A DNA stretch of 64,000 bases from Pseudomonadota bacterium (GTDB taxonomy: Bacteria; Desulfobacterota; Desulfobulbia; Desulfobulbales; Desulfocapsaceae), in the NCBI GenBank assembly GCA_023412495.1, contig JAEYNP010000139.1, forward strand, positions 124,001 through 188,000, in the 5' to 3' direction. Made by a program: the position numbers and the translations under genes. Positions within the stretch are counted from its first letter, which is position 1, and every line of letters begins with the position of its first letter. The notes beneath the pieces are model-generated. The model had not been told where the DNA came from and searched no databases. It worked only from the letters and a program-made list of their open reading frames with translations. This document shows positions 54,495 through 64,000 of the stretch, piece by piece.

Positions 54495-54881
54495 TCAGGA
54501 ATTTGATGTTAACAACGACCTCAGCTTGTCCCCCAGCTCGGTGAGGCTGTACGGCTTTGACAAAACATCATCAAAGCCGTACCTGGCGTAATTCAGGACG
54601 GCCGGATCGTTGGTATAACCACTGGAAATGACCGTCAGCACCTCGGGGTCGAGTTGGCGGAGCATCTGCACCACCTCAATGCCGCCGATGCCTCCGGGGA
54701 TGACCAGATCGAGAATCACCAGATCAAACTTCCTGCCGCTTTCCATGGCCTGCCGATATATGTCGACCGCGGCCTGGCCGTCTGCGACAAGAGCCGCCTC
54801 ATAGCCCAGGCTTTTCAACATCAGGCCGGCTGCATCTCTCAGCATCTGCTGGTCATCCATCAGAAGGATTCTTTTTTTCAT
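54495..54881 (-). CDS. Stand-alone response-regulator receiver protein
   Basis: A 128-aa CheY-like receiver: acidic pocket LLMDDQQ, phospho-acceptor Asp in DLVILDLVIPGG, conserved Ser-Ser in VISSGYTND and Lys in LSKPYSL. It has no output domain. It resembles the receivers fused to the two hybrid kinases of this window and could be a phosphotransfer sink. The start at 54881 fits the family; upstream codons (to 54947) look non-conserved. Confidence 0.85.
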   Translation of the reverse strand: MKKRILLMDDQQMLRDAAGLMLKSLGYEAALVADGQAAVDIYRQAMESGRKFDLVILDLVIPGGIGGIEVVQMLRQLDPEVLTVISSGYTNDPAVLNYARYGFDDVLSKPYSLTELGDKLRSLLTSNS

Positions 54882-55121
54882 GGCATCGCTGTGATTTCCA
54901 AGGTTTGTGCGAAGCAGATCCGGGGATAAGACCCGGCTTTCCGGCACAGGTTGCAGTCACAGGCGATATTACTTCCTTCAACTTTTCCTGTCAAACTTTG
55001 AGTTTAAAATAACTGTCAGGATAATAAAGGAAGATATGTTTGGAATATCAGAAGGCACAAATTTGTGAGGCGATAGCTTAGGAATGTGCAATTGCTTGAA
55101 AGGGCAAGCCGAAGTTGCATG

Positions 55122-56255
55122 TCAGTCGCCCAGGCAGGTTCCGACGTTCCGGGCTGCTCTCACCCAGGGATGGTCCTTCGGCACGAGATTGCGTTTGCCC
55201 ACGACCTCTTCCAGCGGCACAGTCTTGGTGCCGTCGCCGTCGACGGCGATCATCACCCCGCTAATGCCCTTTTCGATGCAGTCGACGCAGGCGCTGCCGA
55301 GGCGGGTGGCGAGCAGCCGATCGAAGGCGGAGGGAGTCCCGCCCCGCTGGTAGTGGCCGAGAATGGTGACCCGCGATTCGAGTTCGGTCATCCGCTCCAG
55401 TTCCTGGGACAACATGAGGGTGTTGTTGCTTCGCTTGATCGAGAATTCCCGCAGAGCCTCCTCGACTTTCTTCAAAGCCTTGACATCCCTTTCCTCCCTT
55501 TCCTTCAACCTTGCCTTTTCCTCCTTCAATTCGAGGTAACGCCTGTGGTCGGCCACCGACAGCGCTCCCTCGGCCACGGCCACGATACTGAAGTTCGTCC
55601 CCCGCTGCTTGCGCTTGCGGATGGCGTTGCTGACCGAAACAAAGTCGTAGGGAATCTCCGGAATGAGGATGACGTCCGCCCCGCCCGCAACACCCGCGCC
55701 AAGGGCCAGCCAGCCGGCATTGTGGCCCATGATTTCAACGACGATGATGCGATGATGGCTGTGGGCGGTGGAATGGAGTCGGTCGATGGCATCTGTGGCG
55801 ATTTCCATGGCAGTGTGGAAACCGAAGGTCACGTCGGTCATCGCCACGTCGTTGTCGATGGTCTTAGGCAGGGTGAGGATATTGAGGCCCTTCTGGGCAA
55901 GGCGATAAGCGTTCTTCTGGGTTCCGCCGCCGCCGATGCAGACCAGGGCATCGAGGTTGTGCCGCCGGTAATTGTCGCAGATCACCTCGGTCATGTCCAT
56001 GACCTCGCTGCCGACGGGCATCTTGTGGGGTTTGTCTCGGCTGGTGCCGAGGATCGTGCCCCCCCGGGTCAGGATCGAGGAGAGGGTTTCCCGCTCCAGT
56101 CGCATGGTCCTGTTTTCCATCAGGCCGCGAAAACCGTCGCGAAACCCCAGAACATGCATTCCCAGTGACAAGGCCGACTTGCCGATGGCGCGGATGGCGG
56201 CATTCAAGCCGGGGCTGTCCCCGCCGGCAGTTAGTATTCCGATATGTTTACTCAT
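55122..56255 (-). CDS. pfkA: 6-phosphofructokinase with unusual active-site signature
   Basis: A 377-aa PFK-A-family enzyme. [16 protein letters not shown] and GTSRDKP are family motifs. The segment that is GGDGS in Escherichia coli PfkA reads GGGGT, so the Mg-binding Asp is Gly. The Gly that marks ATP use (E. coli position 104) is kept, while LPKTIDND has Lys where bacterial ATP enzymes have Gly. A charged coiled-coil insert ([20 protein letters not shown]) lengthens the C-terminal half. The residue pattern points to the ATP or mixed-substrate branch rather than a strict PPi enzyme, but the donor cannot be fixed from sequence alone. Confidence 0.88.
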   Translation of the reverse strand: MSKHIGILTAGGDSPGLNAAIRAIGKSALSLGMHVLGFRDGFRGLMENRTMRLERETLSSILTRGGTILGTSRDKPHKMPVGSEVMDMTEVICDNYRRHNLDALVCIGGGGTQKNAYRLAQKGLNILTLPKTIDNDVAMTDVTFGFHTAMEIATDAIDRLHSTAHSHHRIIVVEIMGHNAGWLALGAGVAGGADVILIPEIPYDFVSVSNAIRKRKQRGTNFSIVAVAEGALSVADHRRYLELKEEKARLKEREERDVKALKKVEEALREFSIKRSNNTLMLSQELERMTELESRVTILGHYQRGGTPSAFDRLLATRLGSACVDCIEKGISGVMIAVDGDGTKTVPLEEVVGKRNLVPKDHPWVRAARNVGTCLGD

Positions 56256-56439
56256 GATTCCCTGAGCCGTATAATTTTCAATGGACTAGCAGTGTCCGCA
56301 GGCCTCGTTGTAGCGCATTGCGCCTCTTCTCATCCTTTACTTAAATAATACGGAAAGCAGATACCATCAAGAAGACTTATTAGCACGCCCACAACGAATC
56401 TTCCGGTGGTCTGCCAAGCAACCAGAAATAGATGTTATT

Positions 56440-56793
56440 TCAAGCCTTTAACTGGAGCATTCCGGCCAGATCGATAAGCTGGCCCAGCCGTCTGTCAACG
56501 ACCCGATAGTAGAGCACCGTTCCCTCTCGCCGGTTGGCGACAAGCCCCATGGTCCTGAGCAGCCGCAGCTGATGGCTGACCGCCGATTCCGAAACGTCGA
56601 GAAGCGCCGCCAGATCGCAGACACACATCTCCTGCCGGAGCAGGGCATGGACGATGCGCAGTCTGCCCGGATCGCCGCAGGCTTTGAAAAGGTTGGTAAT
56701 TCCTTCCGTCGCTGTTGCCTCGAGATCGTGAACCCTGGCCACGTCAACCTTGTCCTGATGGACGATTCTGGAACCGCATTTGTCGTTGTTCAT
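56440..56793 (-). CDS. ArsR/SmtB-family metal-responsive repressor
   Basis: A 117-aa winged-helix repressor. The recognition helix region is CVCDLAALLDVSESAVSHQLRLL, with the CVC metal motif of CadC/ArsR-type sensors. A Cys6 near the N-terminus and HxxD-type residues could add a second site, as in CadC. Inducer (Cd, Pb, Zn or As) is undetermined. GGAGAG precedes the ATG, and a perfect palindrome lies 17 bases upstream. No metal transporter gene is adjacent. Confidence 0.88.
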   Translation of the reverse strand: MNNDKCGSRIVHQDKVDVARVHDLEATATEGITNLFKACGDPGRLRIVHALLRQEMCVCDLAALLDVSESAVSHQLRLLRTMGLVANRREGTVLYYRVVDRRLGQLIDLAGMLQLKA

Positions 56794-56809
56794 CTTCTCT
56801 CCTTTTTAC

Positions 56810-56823
56810 TATATGATCATATA
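56810..56823 (-). promoter_or_regulatory. Perfect 14-bp palindrome, likely ArsR operator
   Basis: TATATGATCATATA, 17 bases upstream of the arsR-type start. It contains TATGAT, a good -10 hexamer, so bound repressor would block its own promoter. Confidence 0.65.
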
Positions 56824-56970
56824 CGCATAGAACAGTGGCGAGATCAAGTCAAGAAGAGATACCAAGAAAGCTGATGCAAATTCACATTGAATTGATAATA
56901 CTGAACTGAGTTTTGTTGGGATTATCCATTCCGATTAACACCTACTTCTTTTCCAAACCTCTTGGCAAGG

Positions 56971-57014
56971 TTGATAAAGCCGTAAAAAGTGCTTCAACCC
57001 GTGGAGATGGACTC
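56971..57014 (+). repeat. Dispersed 44-bp element, copy 3
   Basis: TTGATAAAGCCGTAAAAAG, then TGCTTCAACCCGTGGAG, then ATGGACTC. It lies in the leader of rsmI, about 48 bases before the start codon. Confidence 0.8.
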
Positions 57015-57062
57015 AGGAAAAGTTCTCAATTAGACCGAAGATCGAAGCGTTTGAAAATCCCC

Positions 57063-57920
57063 ATGACCATCGCCTCCAGAGCTCCCGGCAGCCTTTTCGT
57101 CGTTCCCACCCCCATCGGCAATCTCGAGGACATCACCCTGCGGGCCCTGCGGACGCTCAAGGAGGTTGACCTCATCGCCGCCGAGGACACCAGGCACACG
57201 CGCCAGCTCCTCACCCATTTCGGCATCGCGACCCCCCTTATCAGCTATTATCGGGAAAAGGAGACGGAACGCAGCATGGAGATCATTCGACGCCTGGAAG
57301 AAGGTGTGAATGTTGCCCTGGTGAGCGACGCGGGCACGCCCGGCATCTCCGATCCGGGTGCCATCGTGGTCCGGGATGCCCATGCCAAGGGCATCAGGGT
57401 CGTGCCGCTGCCCGGAGCCTCGGCGCTCACCACCGCCCTCTCCGGAGCGGGGATCACCTCACCGGGCTTTCTTTTCCTCGGCTTTCTCCCGGCCAAGAGC
57501 GGCCAGCGGCGCAAGGCGCTCACTGCGCTTGCCGCCTGCGAACACCCGGTAGTGATTTACGAATCGCCTCGCCGCATCGAGGCTCTCCTCACCGATGCCC
57601 TTGAGGCCCTGGGCGACCGTTCAGCTTTCTTGGCCCGGGAACTCACCAAGACCTTCGAGGAGCTGCAGAGCGGCACCCTGAGCGAACTGCTGGAAAAGAG
57701 CAAAGACGGCAGGAATCGCGGCGAGTTTGTAGTAATCATATGGCCGGGAGAAAAAGAAGCGGTGAAGGGAGGCACGCTCGAAGAATTGATCGTCTGGTAC
57801 CGCGATCACTCCGAACTCTCCCTCAAGGATGTCAGCCGGCGCCTGGCCGAAGATCTCGGCCTCTCCCGTTCGCAGATCTATCAGCAGGCCCTCGCCCTGT
57901 GGCACAAGAAAGAAGGATGA
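57063..57920 (+). CDS. rsmI: 16S rRNA (cytidine(1402)-2'-O)-methyltransferase
   Basis: A 285-aa RsmI (YraL) of the tetrapyrrole-methyltransferase fold: LFVVPTPIGNLEDITLRA, AAEDTRHTRQLL, VSDAGTPGISDPG and PGASALTTALSGAG. The ATG at 57063 matches the family N-terminus; the frame is open 150 bases further up but that region is occupied by the repeat. Its TGA overlaps a possible start (ATG 57917) of the 540-aa gene. Confidence 0.95.
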   Translation: MTIASRAPGSLFVVPTPIGNLEDITLRALRTLKEVDLIAAEDTRHTRQLLTHFGIATPLISYYREKETERSMEIIRRLEEGVNVALVSDAGTPGISDPGAIVVRDAHAKGIRVVPLPGASALTTALSGAGITSPGFLFLGFLPAKSGQRRKALTALAACEHPVVIYESPRRIEALLTDALEALGDRSAFLARELTKTFEELQSGTLSELLEKSKDGRNRGEFVVIIWPGEKEAVKGGTLEELIVWYRDHSELSLKDVSRRLAEDLGLSRSQIYQQALALWHKKEG

Positions 57921-57925
57921 AGAAA

Positions 57926-59548
57926 ATGAAATCTCTTCGGACATGCATCACCCCCGCCGGCAAATTTCAGTACGGCATCCACAAGCCTGCCTATACCGTG
58001 ACCAACATGCGGCAGGAGACGAATCTTTCCGTCCTCGGGCTCACCACCGAAAATATACCGGTTGATAACGCCCGGAACTACCCGGCGGGCAAGGTGTCCG
58101 TTCCCGATGCCGACTGGATTTTCGAGATCCCCAACCCCTTTCCTTTCAAAGGCGCTACCTATATCGACAAGGTATGGGCGGATGCAAGCGCCGGCAATCC
58201 CGAGCGTATCCGGCTGCCTGTTCCACTGGAAGTCTCCCTCGCCAAGTCCCTCAAAAAGAGCGGCGTCGATCAAAATCTTCTTGCCGAGCTGCCCGAACCG
58301 CTGCTGTTGGCGCTTGCCACCTGCTCGACCGATCCGGCCGATCTCGTGCAGCTGGCTGAACTCTCCTGCGAAATGATCAAAAGCGAGGAGATGCAGGGAG
58401 CGGCGCTGGGCCTTCGCTACAAAAAAGATAAAAGAGGCGGCCTGCGGCCGGTGATCCACAACCATCTCCTCTTCGAGGCGGTGGCCAACAACCCCAGCCT
58501 GCCCGACGATTATAAAATCGCCATGGTCATCCGCCCCGGCGCTCAGGGCGGGAGCGAAATCGTCGGAGAATGGCCGACCAATACCGGCACCCACATCTAC
58601 GAGTATCTGCGCCGCAACTCCTATATCGCCGGCGGCCACTACGCCGCCAACATGGCCGAAGACGCCATCCGGTACAGCATCCGGACCCTGGGCCAAGGCG
58701 ATATACAGGGCCTGCGCCATCTCTATTACCAGCGTTCTTTTATTCGTCTGGCGGAGGAGCTGCAGCTGCCCCTGCCGGCTACGGCGCGGGTGCTGAGCGA
58801 GGATGAAATGGAGACACTTCGGCTGGACGTGCTGGCCGCGCTCCCGGAAGCAAAGCATGATCTCGCCTCCGGAGCGAGCCTCTGGGGCTGGAATTTCGGC
58901 TTCGACTTCGCCCCGAGCAGATACCGCCTCCACGCCTCCCATCAGCAGATTCATCAGCAGTACGCCCTGGTGCCGAAGACGGTCACGACCTATTGCGAAG
59001 GGACGGAACAGGCGGCGGGAGAGATGCCTGCCTACAGCTGCGGCGATCTGGTGGCGGAGGTGATCAAAGAGTACCGCAGCCTCCACGGCCACGATTTCTT
59101 CGACGACTACCGGGCGGCCATCGCCGCCAACCGCCGCATGGACGGCCGCGATGAGCTGCCGGACAGCCTGGTGGTCTGGCGCGACGAGCGGGCCATGCTC
59201 TTTGTCCCCAAGGCCCAAACTTCCCAATGGGAGCTGCAGCTCATGACCTTGCCGGACGAGGCAGGAATTTTGCCGGGCAACATCCTCGAATGCGACCGCA
59301 ATGTCCGCAGGTCGCTGGACATCGGAATCCTCACGGCCCAGAAGGTCCTGGCCAGCCTGGGCGCGAGGATGGTCACCTCCATCGAATACGGCAAGAGACT
59401 CGCTCTGGATAACGGCCAGCCCTTGCTCTATGCCCTCCTGCCCCGCCTGCCGGAGTCGCCTGGGGCCTTCAGCGAAGCACAACTTCGCTTCATAAACGGC
59501 CACTATCCGGAGGATTTCGCCGCAGCATGCCGCAGGCAGATGGGATGA
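57926..59548 (+). CDS. Unknown 540-aa protein with HIT-like histidine motif
   Basis: I do not recognise a named family. The protein is soluble by appearance. RLHASHQQIHQQY (His336, His339, His343) is reminiscent of the active-site histidines of HIT-fold nucleotidyltransferases such as GalT, and IFEIPNPFPFKGATYIDKVW resembles the N-terminal region of GalT-like enzymes. A nucleotidyl- or phosphoryl-transferase role is therefore a hypothesis. AAGGA is eight bases before ATG 57926; ATG 57917 overlaps the rsmI stop. It is tightly linked to rsmI. Confidence 0.75.
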   Translation: MKSLRTCITPAGKFQYGIHKPAYTVTNMRQETNLSVLGLTTENIPVDNARNYPAGKVSVPDADWIFEIPNPFPFKGATYIDKVWADASAGNPERIRLPVPLEVSLAKSLKKSGVDQNLLAELPEPLLLALATCSTDPADLVQLAELSCEMIKSEEMQGAALGLRYKKDKRGGLRPVIHNHLLFEAVANNPSLPDDYKIAMVIRPGAQGGSEIVGEWPTNTGTHIYEYLRRNSYIAGGHYAANMAEDAIRYSIRTLGQGDIQGLRHLYYQRSFIRLAEELQLPLPATARVLSEDEMETLRLDVLAALPEAKHDLASGASLWGWNFGFDFAPSRYRLHASHQQIHQQYALVPKTVTTYCEGTEQAAGEMPAYSCGDLVAEVIKEYRSLHGHDFFDDYRAAIAANRRMDGRDELPDSLVVWRDERAMLFVPKAQTSQWELQLMTLPDEAGILPGNILECDRNVRRSLDIGILTAQKVLASLGARMVTSIEYGKRLALDNGQPLLYALLPRLPESPGAFSEAQLRFINGHYPEDFAAACRRQMG

Positions 59549-59566
59549 GCTGGGTCAGAGGTTTAT

Positions 59567-59980
59567 TTAGCCCTGCATGATCATCGTCGTCACACCGGCC
59601 TGCCGGATGAGCTTCTGGATTCCCCGCCGGGTCCGGGGATTGATGATGATCGGCCCGGCGATGTTGGCATTGAGGCCGCCCCCGCCTTCTTCCTTTTTGC
59701 TGAGCATCATGAAGATGCCCAGTTCCTCCGCCCCCTCGGCCTGCAGGAGTTCCCGTTCCTCATCGCTCAGTTCCAGAGTGTAGCCGAGACCGTATGCCAC
59801 GGGGTCGACAATGGTAAAGGTTACAGCCGACTCTTCGCAGGACTCAAGCCAGTAGGCATGCACATCATTTTCTTCCTTGTGGTATACGCGGTAAGTAGTG
59901 TATTTTTCAAACCCTGGTATACCTTGAGGAAAAATCACGATTTTTTCCTCATTCATCGTTCGGTTTTCATCTTTGGCCAT
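59567..59980 (-). CDS. fliW: Flagellar assembly factor FliW
   Basis: A 137-aa FliW: FPQGIPGFEKYTTYRV, FTIVDPVAYGLGYTLEL and NIAGPIIINPRTRRGIQ are typical. FliW binds flagellin and the regulator CsrA, freeing CsrA when flagellin is exported. AAGGAG precedes the ATG. csrA and fliC are not in the window. It is flanked by unrelated genes on the other strand. Confidence 0.92.
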   Translation of the reverse strand: MAKDENRTMNEEKIVIFPQGIPGFEKYTTYRVYHKEENDVHAYWLESCEESAVTFTIVDPVAYGLGYTLELSDEERELLQAEGAEELGIFMMLSKKEEGGGGLNANIAGPIIINPRTRRGIQKLIRQAGVTTMIMQG

Positions 59981-60145
59981 ACCATTCTCCTTGCCATGAA
60001 AATAAATTACTCCCGAAGCTTAGCAAAACTTCAGGACAATATTCAAGTCATGGCGCAGTCTTCGGAGATATCCGCCGGGAATTGTCCCGGTTGGCAAGAT
60101 GACCGGCCATGTTTATAGAAAAGATCAGGCACACAGAGAGAGAGC

Positions 60146-61390
<1,245 letters not shown>

Positions 61391-61428
61391 AGCGACCATC
61401 CCAGAAAAGAACGGAACGGTGAAAACAA

Positions 61429-62193
61429 ATGGTACTGGAACAACAATTGCGAAAAAGACTGGGCGAAAAAAAAATCCTGCTGATGACCCATATCGTCCTC
61501 GGCTATCCCTCGTTTGAGGTAAACCGCGAGGTCGTTGCCCAGATGGCGGCAAACGGCGTCGACTGCATCGAGATGCAGATTCCCTTTTCCGAGCCCATGG
61601 CCGACGGGCCGGTAATCCTCAAGGCCAACCAGGACAGCATCGCCGCCGGCACCACCGTGGCCGACTGCCTGGCCTTCGGCGCCGAGATGACAGGAAAGTA
61701 CGACATTCCCTTTCTCTTCATGACCTACTACAACATCGTCTTCAAATACGGCGAGGAGAGGTTCTTCCAGGACTGCCGGAAGGCCGGCATCAAGGGACTG
61801 ATCATTCCGGACCTGCCGCCGGAGATGGGGGATGATTTTTTTCGGCTGGCCAGGGAATATCAGATAGCGCCGGTGCTGATTTTTGCGCCGACCTCAACCG
61901 ACGCCAGGATGTCGGAACTGAACAGATCCGCGGCCGGCTTCATCTACTGCGTGGCCCGTCGCGGTGTTACCGGCAAGCAATCGGAATTCGGCGACGATTT
62001 CACCGGCTATCTCGCCCGTTGCCGGGCGGCGACCAATCTGCCGCTGGCCGTGGGCTTCGGCATCCGCAGCCGCGAGGACGTGGCGGCGATTACCGGCAAG
62101 GCGGATATGGCGGTCATCGGCTCGGAGACTATCCGTCTGGTGGATAAAGAGGGACCGCAGGCTGTGGGCGCCTTTATCGCCGGCCTGCGCTGA
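61429..62193 (+). CDS. trpA: Tryptophan synthase alpha chain
   Basis: A 254-aa TrpA. The catalytic Glu is in DCIEMQIPFSEPMADGPV and the Asp in the same segment; RRGVTGKQ is the loop-6 region, and GFGIRSREDV the phosphate site. Wording (EMQIPFSEPMADGP instead of ELGIPFSDPLADGP) is divergent but keeps the catalytic residues. It makes indole for TrpB. Confidence 0.94.
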   Translation: MVLEQQLRKRLGEKKILLMTHIVLGYPSFEVNREVVAQMAANGVDCIEMQIPFSEPMADGPVILKANQDSIAAGTTVADCLAFGAEMTGKYDIPFLFMTYYNIVFKYGEERFFQDCRKAGIKGLIIPDLPPEMGDDFFRLAREYQIAPVLIFAPTSTDARMSELNRSAAGFIYCVARRGVTGKQSEFGDDFTGYLARCRAATNLPLAVGFGIRSREDVAAITGKADMAVIGSETIRLVDKEGPQAVGAFIAGLR

Positions 62194-62321
62194 AACATAA
62201 AACTCTCTCGTTCCTAGGAGAAATCTTCGCTGGTTTCAACGGAAATTATTCGTGAAGGAACCTATCCCACTCAAAGGGCGATTTAAAAAGCCCGTTCATA
62301 TAGTTGCAAGGAGGGGGAAAT

Positions 62322-64000
62322 ATGACTGATACCAAACAACAAAACGAATTGCTCGGTACCACTGAGGTAATCTGGGACCTTACCGACCTCTACGGAGGAA
62401 CCGACGATCGACACATCGACTCCGATATCGCCTGGTGCGAGAGCGAGGCGGCCGCCATTCGCGAGGCGTACAGCGGCAAGGTTAAGAATCAAGGCGCGGC
62501 GGAGCTTCTTGTCCTGGTCAAAAAACTCGAGGCGCTCGACACCGCTCTGTCCAAACTCGCCACCTTTTCCTTTCTCAACTTCACCACCCGCATGACCAAC
62601 GCGGAGGCGGGCGCCCTGAACCAGAAGATCATCGAGCTGGCAAGCAGGTGCGGGACGCAAACCGTCTTCTTCGAGCTCGAATGGAACCAGGTGCCCGACG
62701 AGCAGGCGGAGGCCCTGATATCCAGCCCCGAACTTGCCCATTACCGCCATTATCTCGCCAGCCTGCGCCGCTACAGGCCCCATCAGCTCTCGGAGAGCGA
62801 AGAAAAAATCCTACTGGAAAAGGAGGCGGTGGGCAGAAATGCCTGGACCATCCTCTTCAACAAGATCCTCAGTACGGCAAAGTTCGGGCCGAATAAGAGG
62901 ACCGAGGAAGAGGTGCTGAACGATCTCTACAATACGGACCGGGAGGTGAGAAGGACGGCTTCCGAAGAAATGACGGCAGGGCTGAACGGCCATAACCACA
63001 TCCTCACCCACATCTTCAATACCCTGGCCGCGGACAAGATGATCACCGACCGGCTGCGAAAACACCCCAGCTGGATCAACGCCATGAACCTGCACAACGA
63101 ACTGCAGGGAAAGACGGTAGACACCCTGATCGAGGCGGTGACCTCCCGCTACGACATCGTCCACCGCTACTATCGGGTCAAGAAACAGCTGCTGGGCCTG
63201 GATGCGCTCGAGCATTACGATCGCTATGCTCCGCTGCCCTCGCTTCCCACCAAGAAAATCGACTGGCGTTCTTCCCGGGAGACGGTGCTCAAATCCTTTG
63301 CGGATTTTTCCCCGAGGATGGAGGAGATCGCTGAAATGTTCTTTGTCCGCGAGTGGATTCACGCCCCCCTTGGCGAAGGTAAGCGGGGCGGGGCTTTTGC
63401 CCATCCCTGCGTGCCGGAGGTGCACCCTTACGTGCTGGTCAACTACACCGGCAGCCTCCGGGACGTCTCCACCCTCGCTCATGAGCTGGGCCATGGCGTC
63501 CACCAGTTCCTCGCCGCCTCCCAGGGTCACTTCAACAGCGACACGCCGCTGCCTCTCGCCGAGACGGCCTCGGTCTTTGCCGAACTGCTGGTCTTCAACA
63601 GCCAGCTGGCCCTGCTCGACAAGGAAGAAGAGCGGCGGGCCTTCATCTGCCAGAAGCTCGAATCCATCTTCGCCACCGTCTTCCGCCAGACCGCCATGAA
63701 CCGCTTCGAGCAGCTGATGCACGAGGGGCGGCGAAGCCAGGGCGAACTAAGCCGCGAGCAACTCAGCGACTACTGGCTGACCACTCAGCGGGCCATGTTC
63801 GGCGACACCGTGAGGCTGGGCGAGGATTACTCCATCTGGTGGTCCTATATCCCCCATTTCCTGTCGACCCCGGGCTATGTCTACTCCTATGCCTTCGGGG
63901 AGCTTCTGGTGCTTGCCCTGTACGGAATATACCAGCAGGAGGGAGAGGCCTTTGTAGCGAAGTATCTGGAACTCCTCTCTGCCGGCGGCTCGCGCACGCC
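62322..64000 (+). CDS. pepF: Oligoendopeptidase F (M3 family), 5' part
   Basis: At least 559 codons, open at the window edge. It has the N-terminal WDLTDLYGG, the M3 zinc site HELGHGVHQ (HExxH, about 63482-63500) and the downstream Glu in LAETASVFAELL. The C-terminal GYVYSYAFGEL is typical. ATG 62322 is preceded by AAGGAGG. It degrades cytoplasmic oligopeptides. The stop lies outside the window. Confidence 0.92.
   Translation, partial: MTDTKQQNELLGTTEVIWDLTDLYGGTDDRHIDSDIAWCESEAAAIREAYSGKVKNQGAAELLVLVKKLEALDTALSKLATFSFLNFTTRMTNAEAGALNQKIIELASRCGTQTVFFELEWNQVPDEQAEALISSPELAHYRHYLASLRRYRPHQLSESEEKILLEKEAVGRNAWTILFNKILSTAKFGPNKRTEEEVLNDLYNTDREVRRTASEEMTAGLNGHNHILTHIFNTLAADKMITDRLRKHPSWINAMNLHNELQGKTVDTLIEAVTSRYDIVHRYYRVKKQLLGLDALEHYDRYAPLPSLPTKKIDWRSSRETVLKSFADFSPRMEEIAEMFFVREWIHAPLGEGKRGGAFAHPCVPEVHPYVLVNYTGSLRDVSTLAHELGHGVHQFLAASQGHFNSDTPLPLAETASVFAELLVFNSQLALLDKEEERRAFICQKLESIFATVFRQTAMNRFEQLMHEGRRSQGELSREQLSDYWLTTQRAMFGDTVRLGEDYSIWWSYIPHFLSTPGYVYSYAFGELLVLALYGIYQQEGEAFVAKYLELLSAGGSRT

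Overview
This 64 kb window is GC-rich, densely packed bacterial chromosome. It most likely comes from an anaerobic Desulfobacterota lineage (the former Deltaproteobacteria). The pointers are a periplasmic-type CbiK cobalt chelatase within an anaerobic cobalamin gene set, a dodecahaem cytochrome c, a DUF3365 haem-sensing hybrid kinase, a fused isobutyryl-CoA mutase and many hybrid histidine kinases. I cannot resolve genus. No rRNA, tRNA, CRISPR array, phage or intact insertion sequence was seen.

Layout. 1-2.2 kb: 3' part of the B12-dependent acyl-CoA mutase icmF. 2.3-7.3 kb: a membrane-anchored IscU-like protein, a DUF2971 protein, and a haem-sensor kinase coupled to a Nudix hydrolase. 7.7-10.6 kb: acyl-CoA genes (dienoyl-CoA isomerase-like, transglutaminase-like, racemase-type CoA transferase). 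10.9-18.9 kb: cobO, epd, an ADP-ribosyltransferase-like protein, glmS, pyrE, a PilZ protein and hflX. 19.1-26.2 kb: a dodecahaem cytochrome, nadE, mltG and lon, all on the minus strand with overlaps. 26.5-30.6 kb: a beta-helix protein and a second hybrid kinase with a GNAT and an unknown protein. 30.7-35.6 kb: a minus-strand set of a 780-aa unknown protein, a phosphatidylserine decarboxylase-like protein, an Lgt-like protein and a DksA paralogue with half the zinc cysteines. 36.6-40.7 kb: a heat-shock island (cbpA-cbpM-J-protein, divergent from three hsp20 genes). 41.5-54.5 kb: a cobalamin region with a riboswitch-controlled cbiK-cbiL pair on the minus strand and an eleven-gene plus-strand run (gate protein, B12/corrinoid ABC importer, cbiA, C, D, ET, F, G, H). 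54.5-64 kb: receiver protein, phosphofructokinase, metal-sensing ArsR, rsmI, a 540-aa unknown protein, fliW, trpB-trpA and the start of oligoendopeptidase F.

How it fits together. The cobalamin genes, cobO and icmF form one logic: make or import the corrin, adenosylate it, use it in acyl-CoA isomerisation. cbiJ, cbiB, cbiP and the lower-ligand genes are not in the window. The least explained parts are the 780-aa/PSD-like/Lgt-like cluster and the intergenic DNA. The latter carries at least three repeat systems: a 41-44 bp element in three copies, a 106-113 bp hairpin element in two full copies plus one half copy, and arrays of degenerate 6- and 7-bp units that usually face an inverted partner. 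One hairpin element sits directly upstream of the ribosome binding site of an hsp20 gene.

All calls come from reading the sequence. Homology statements rest on recognised motifs, not on database searches.
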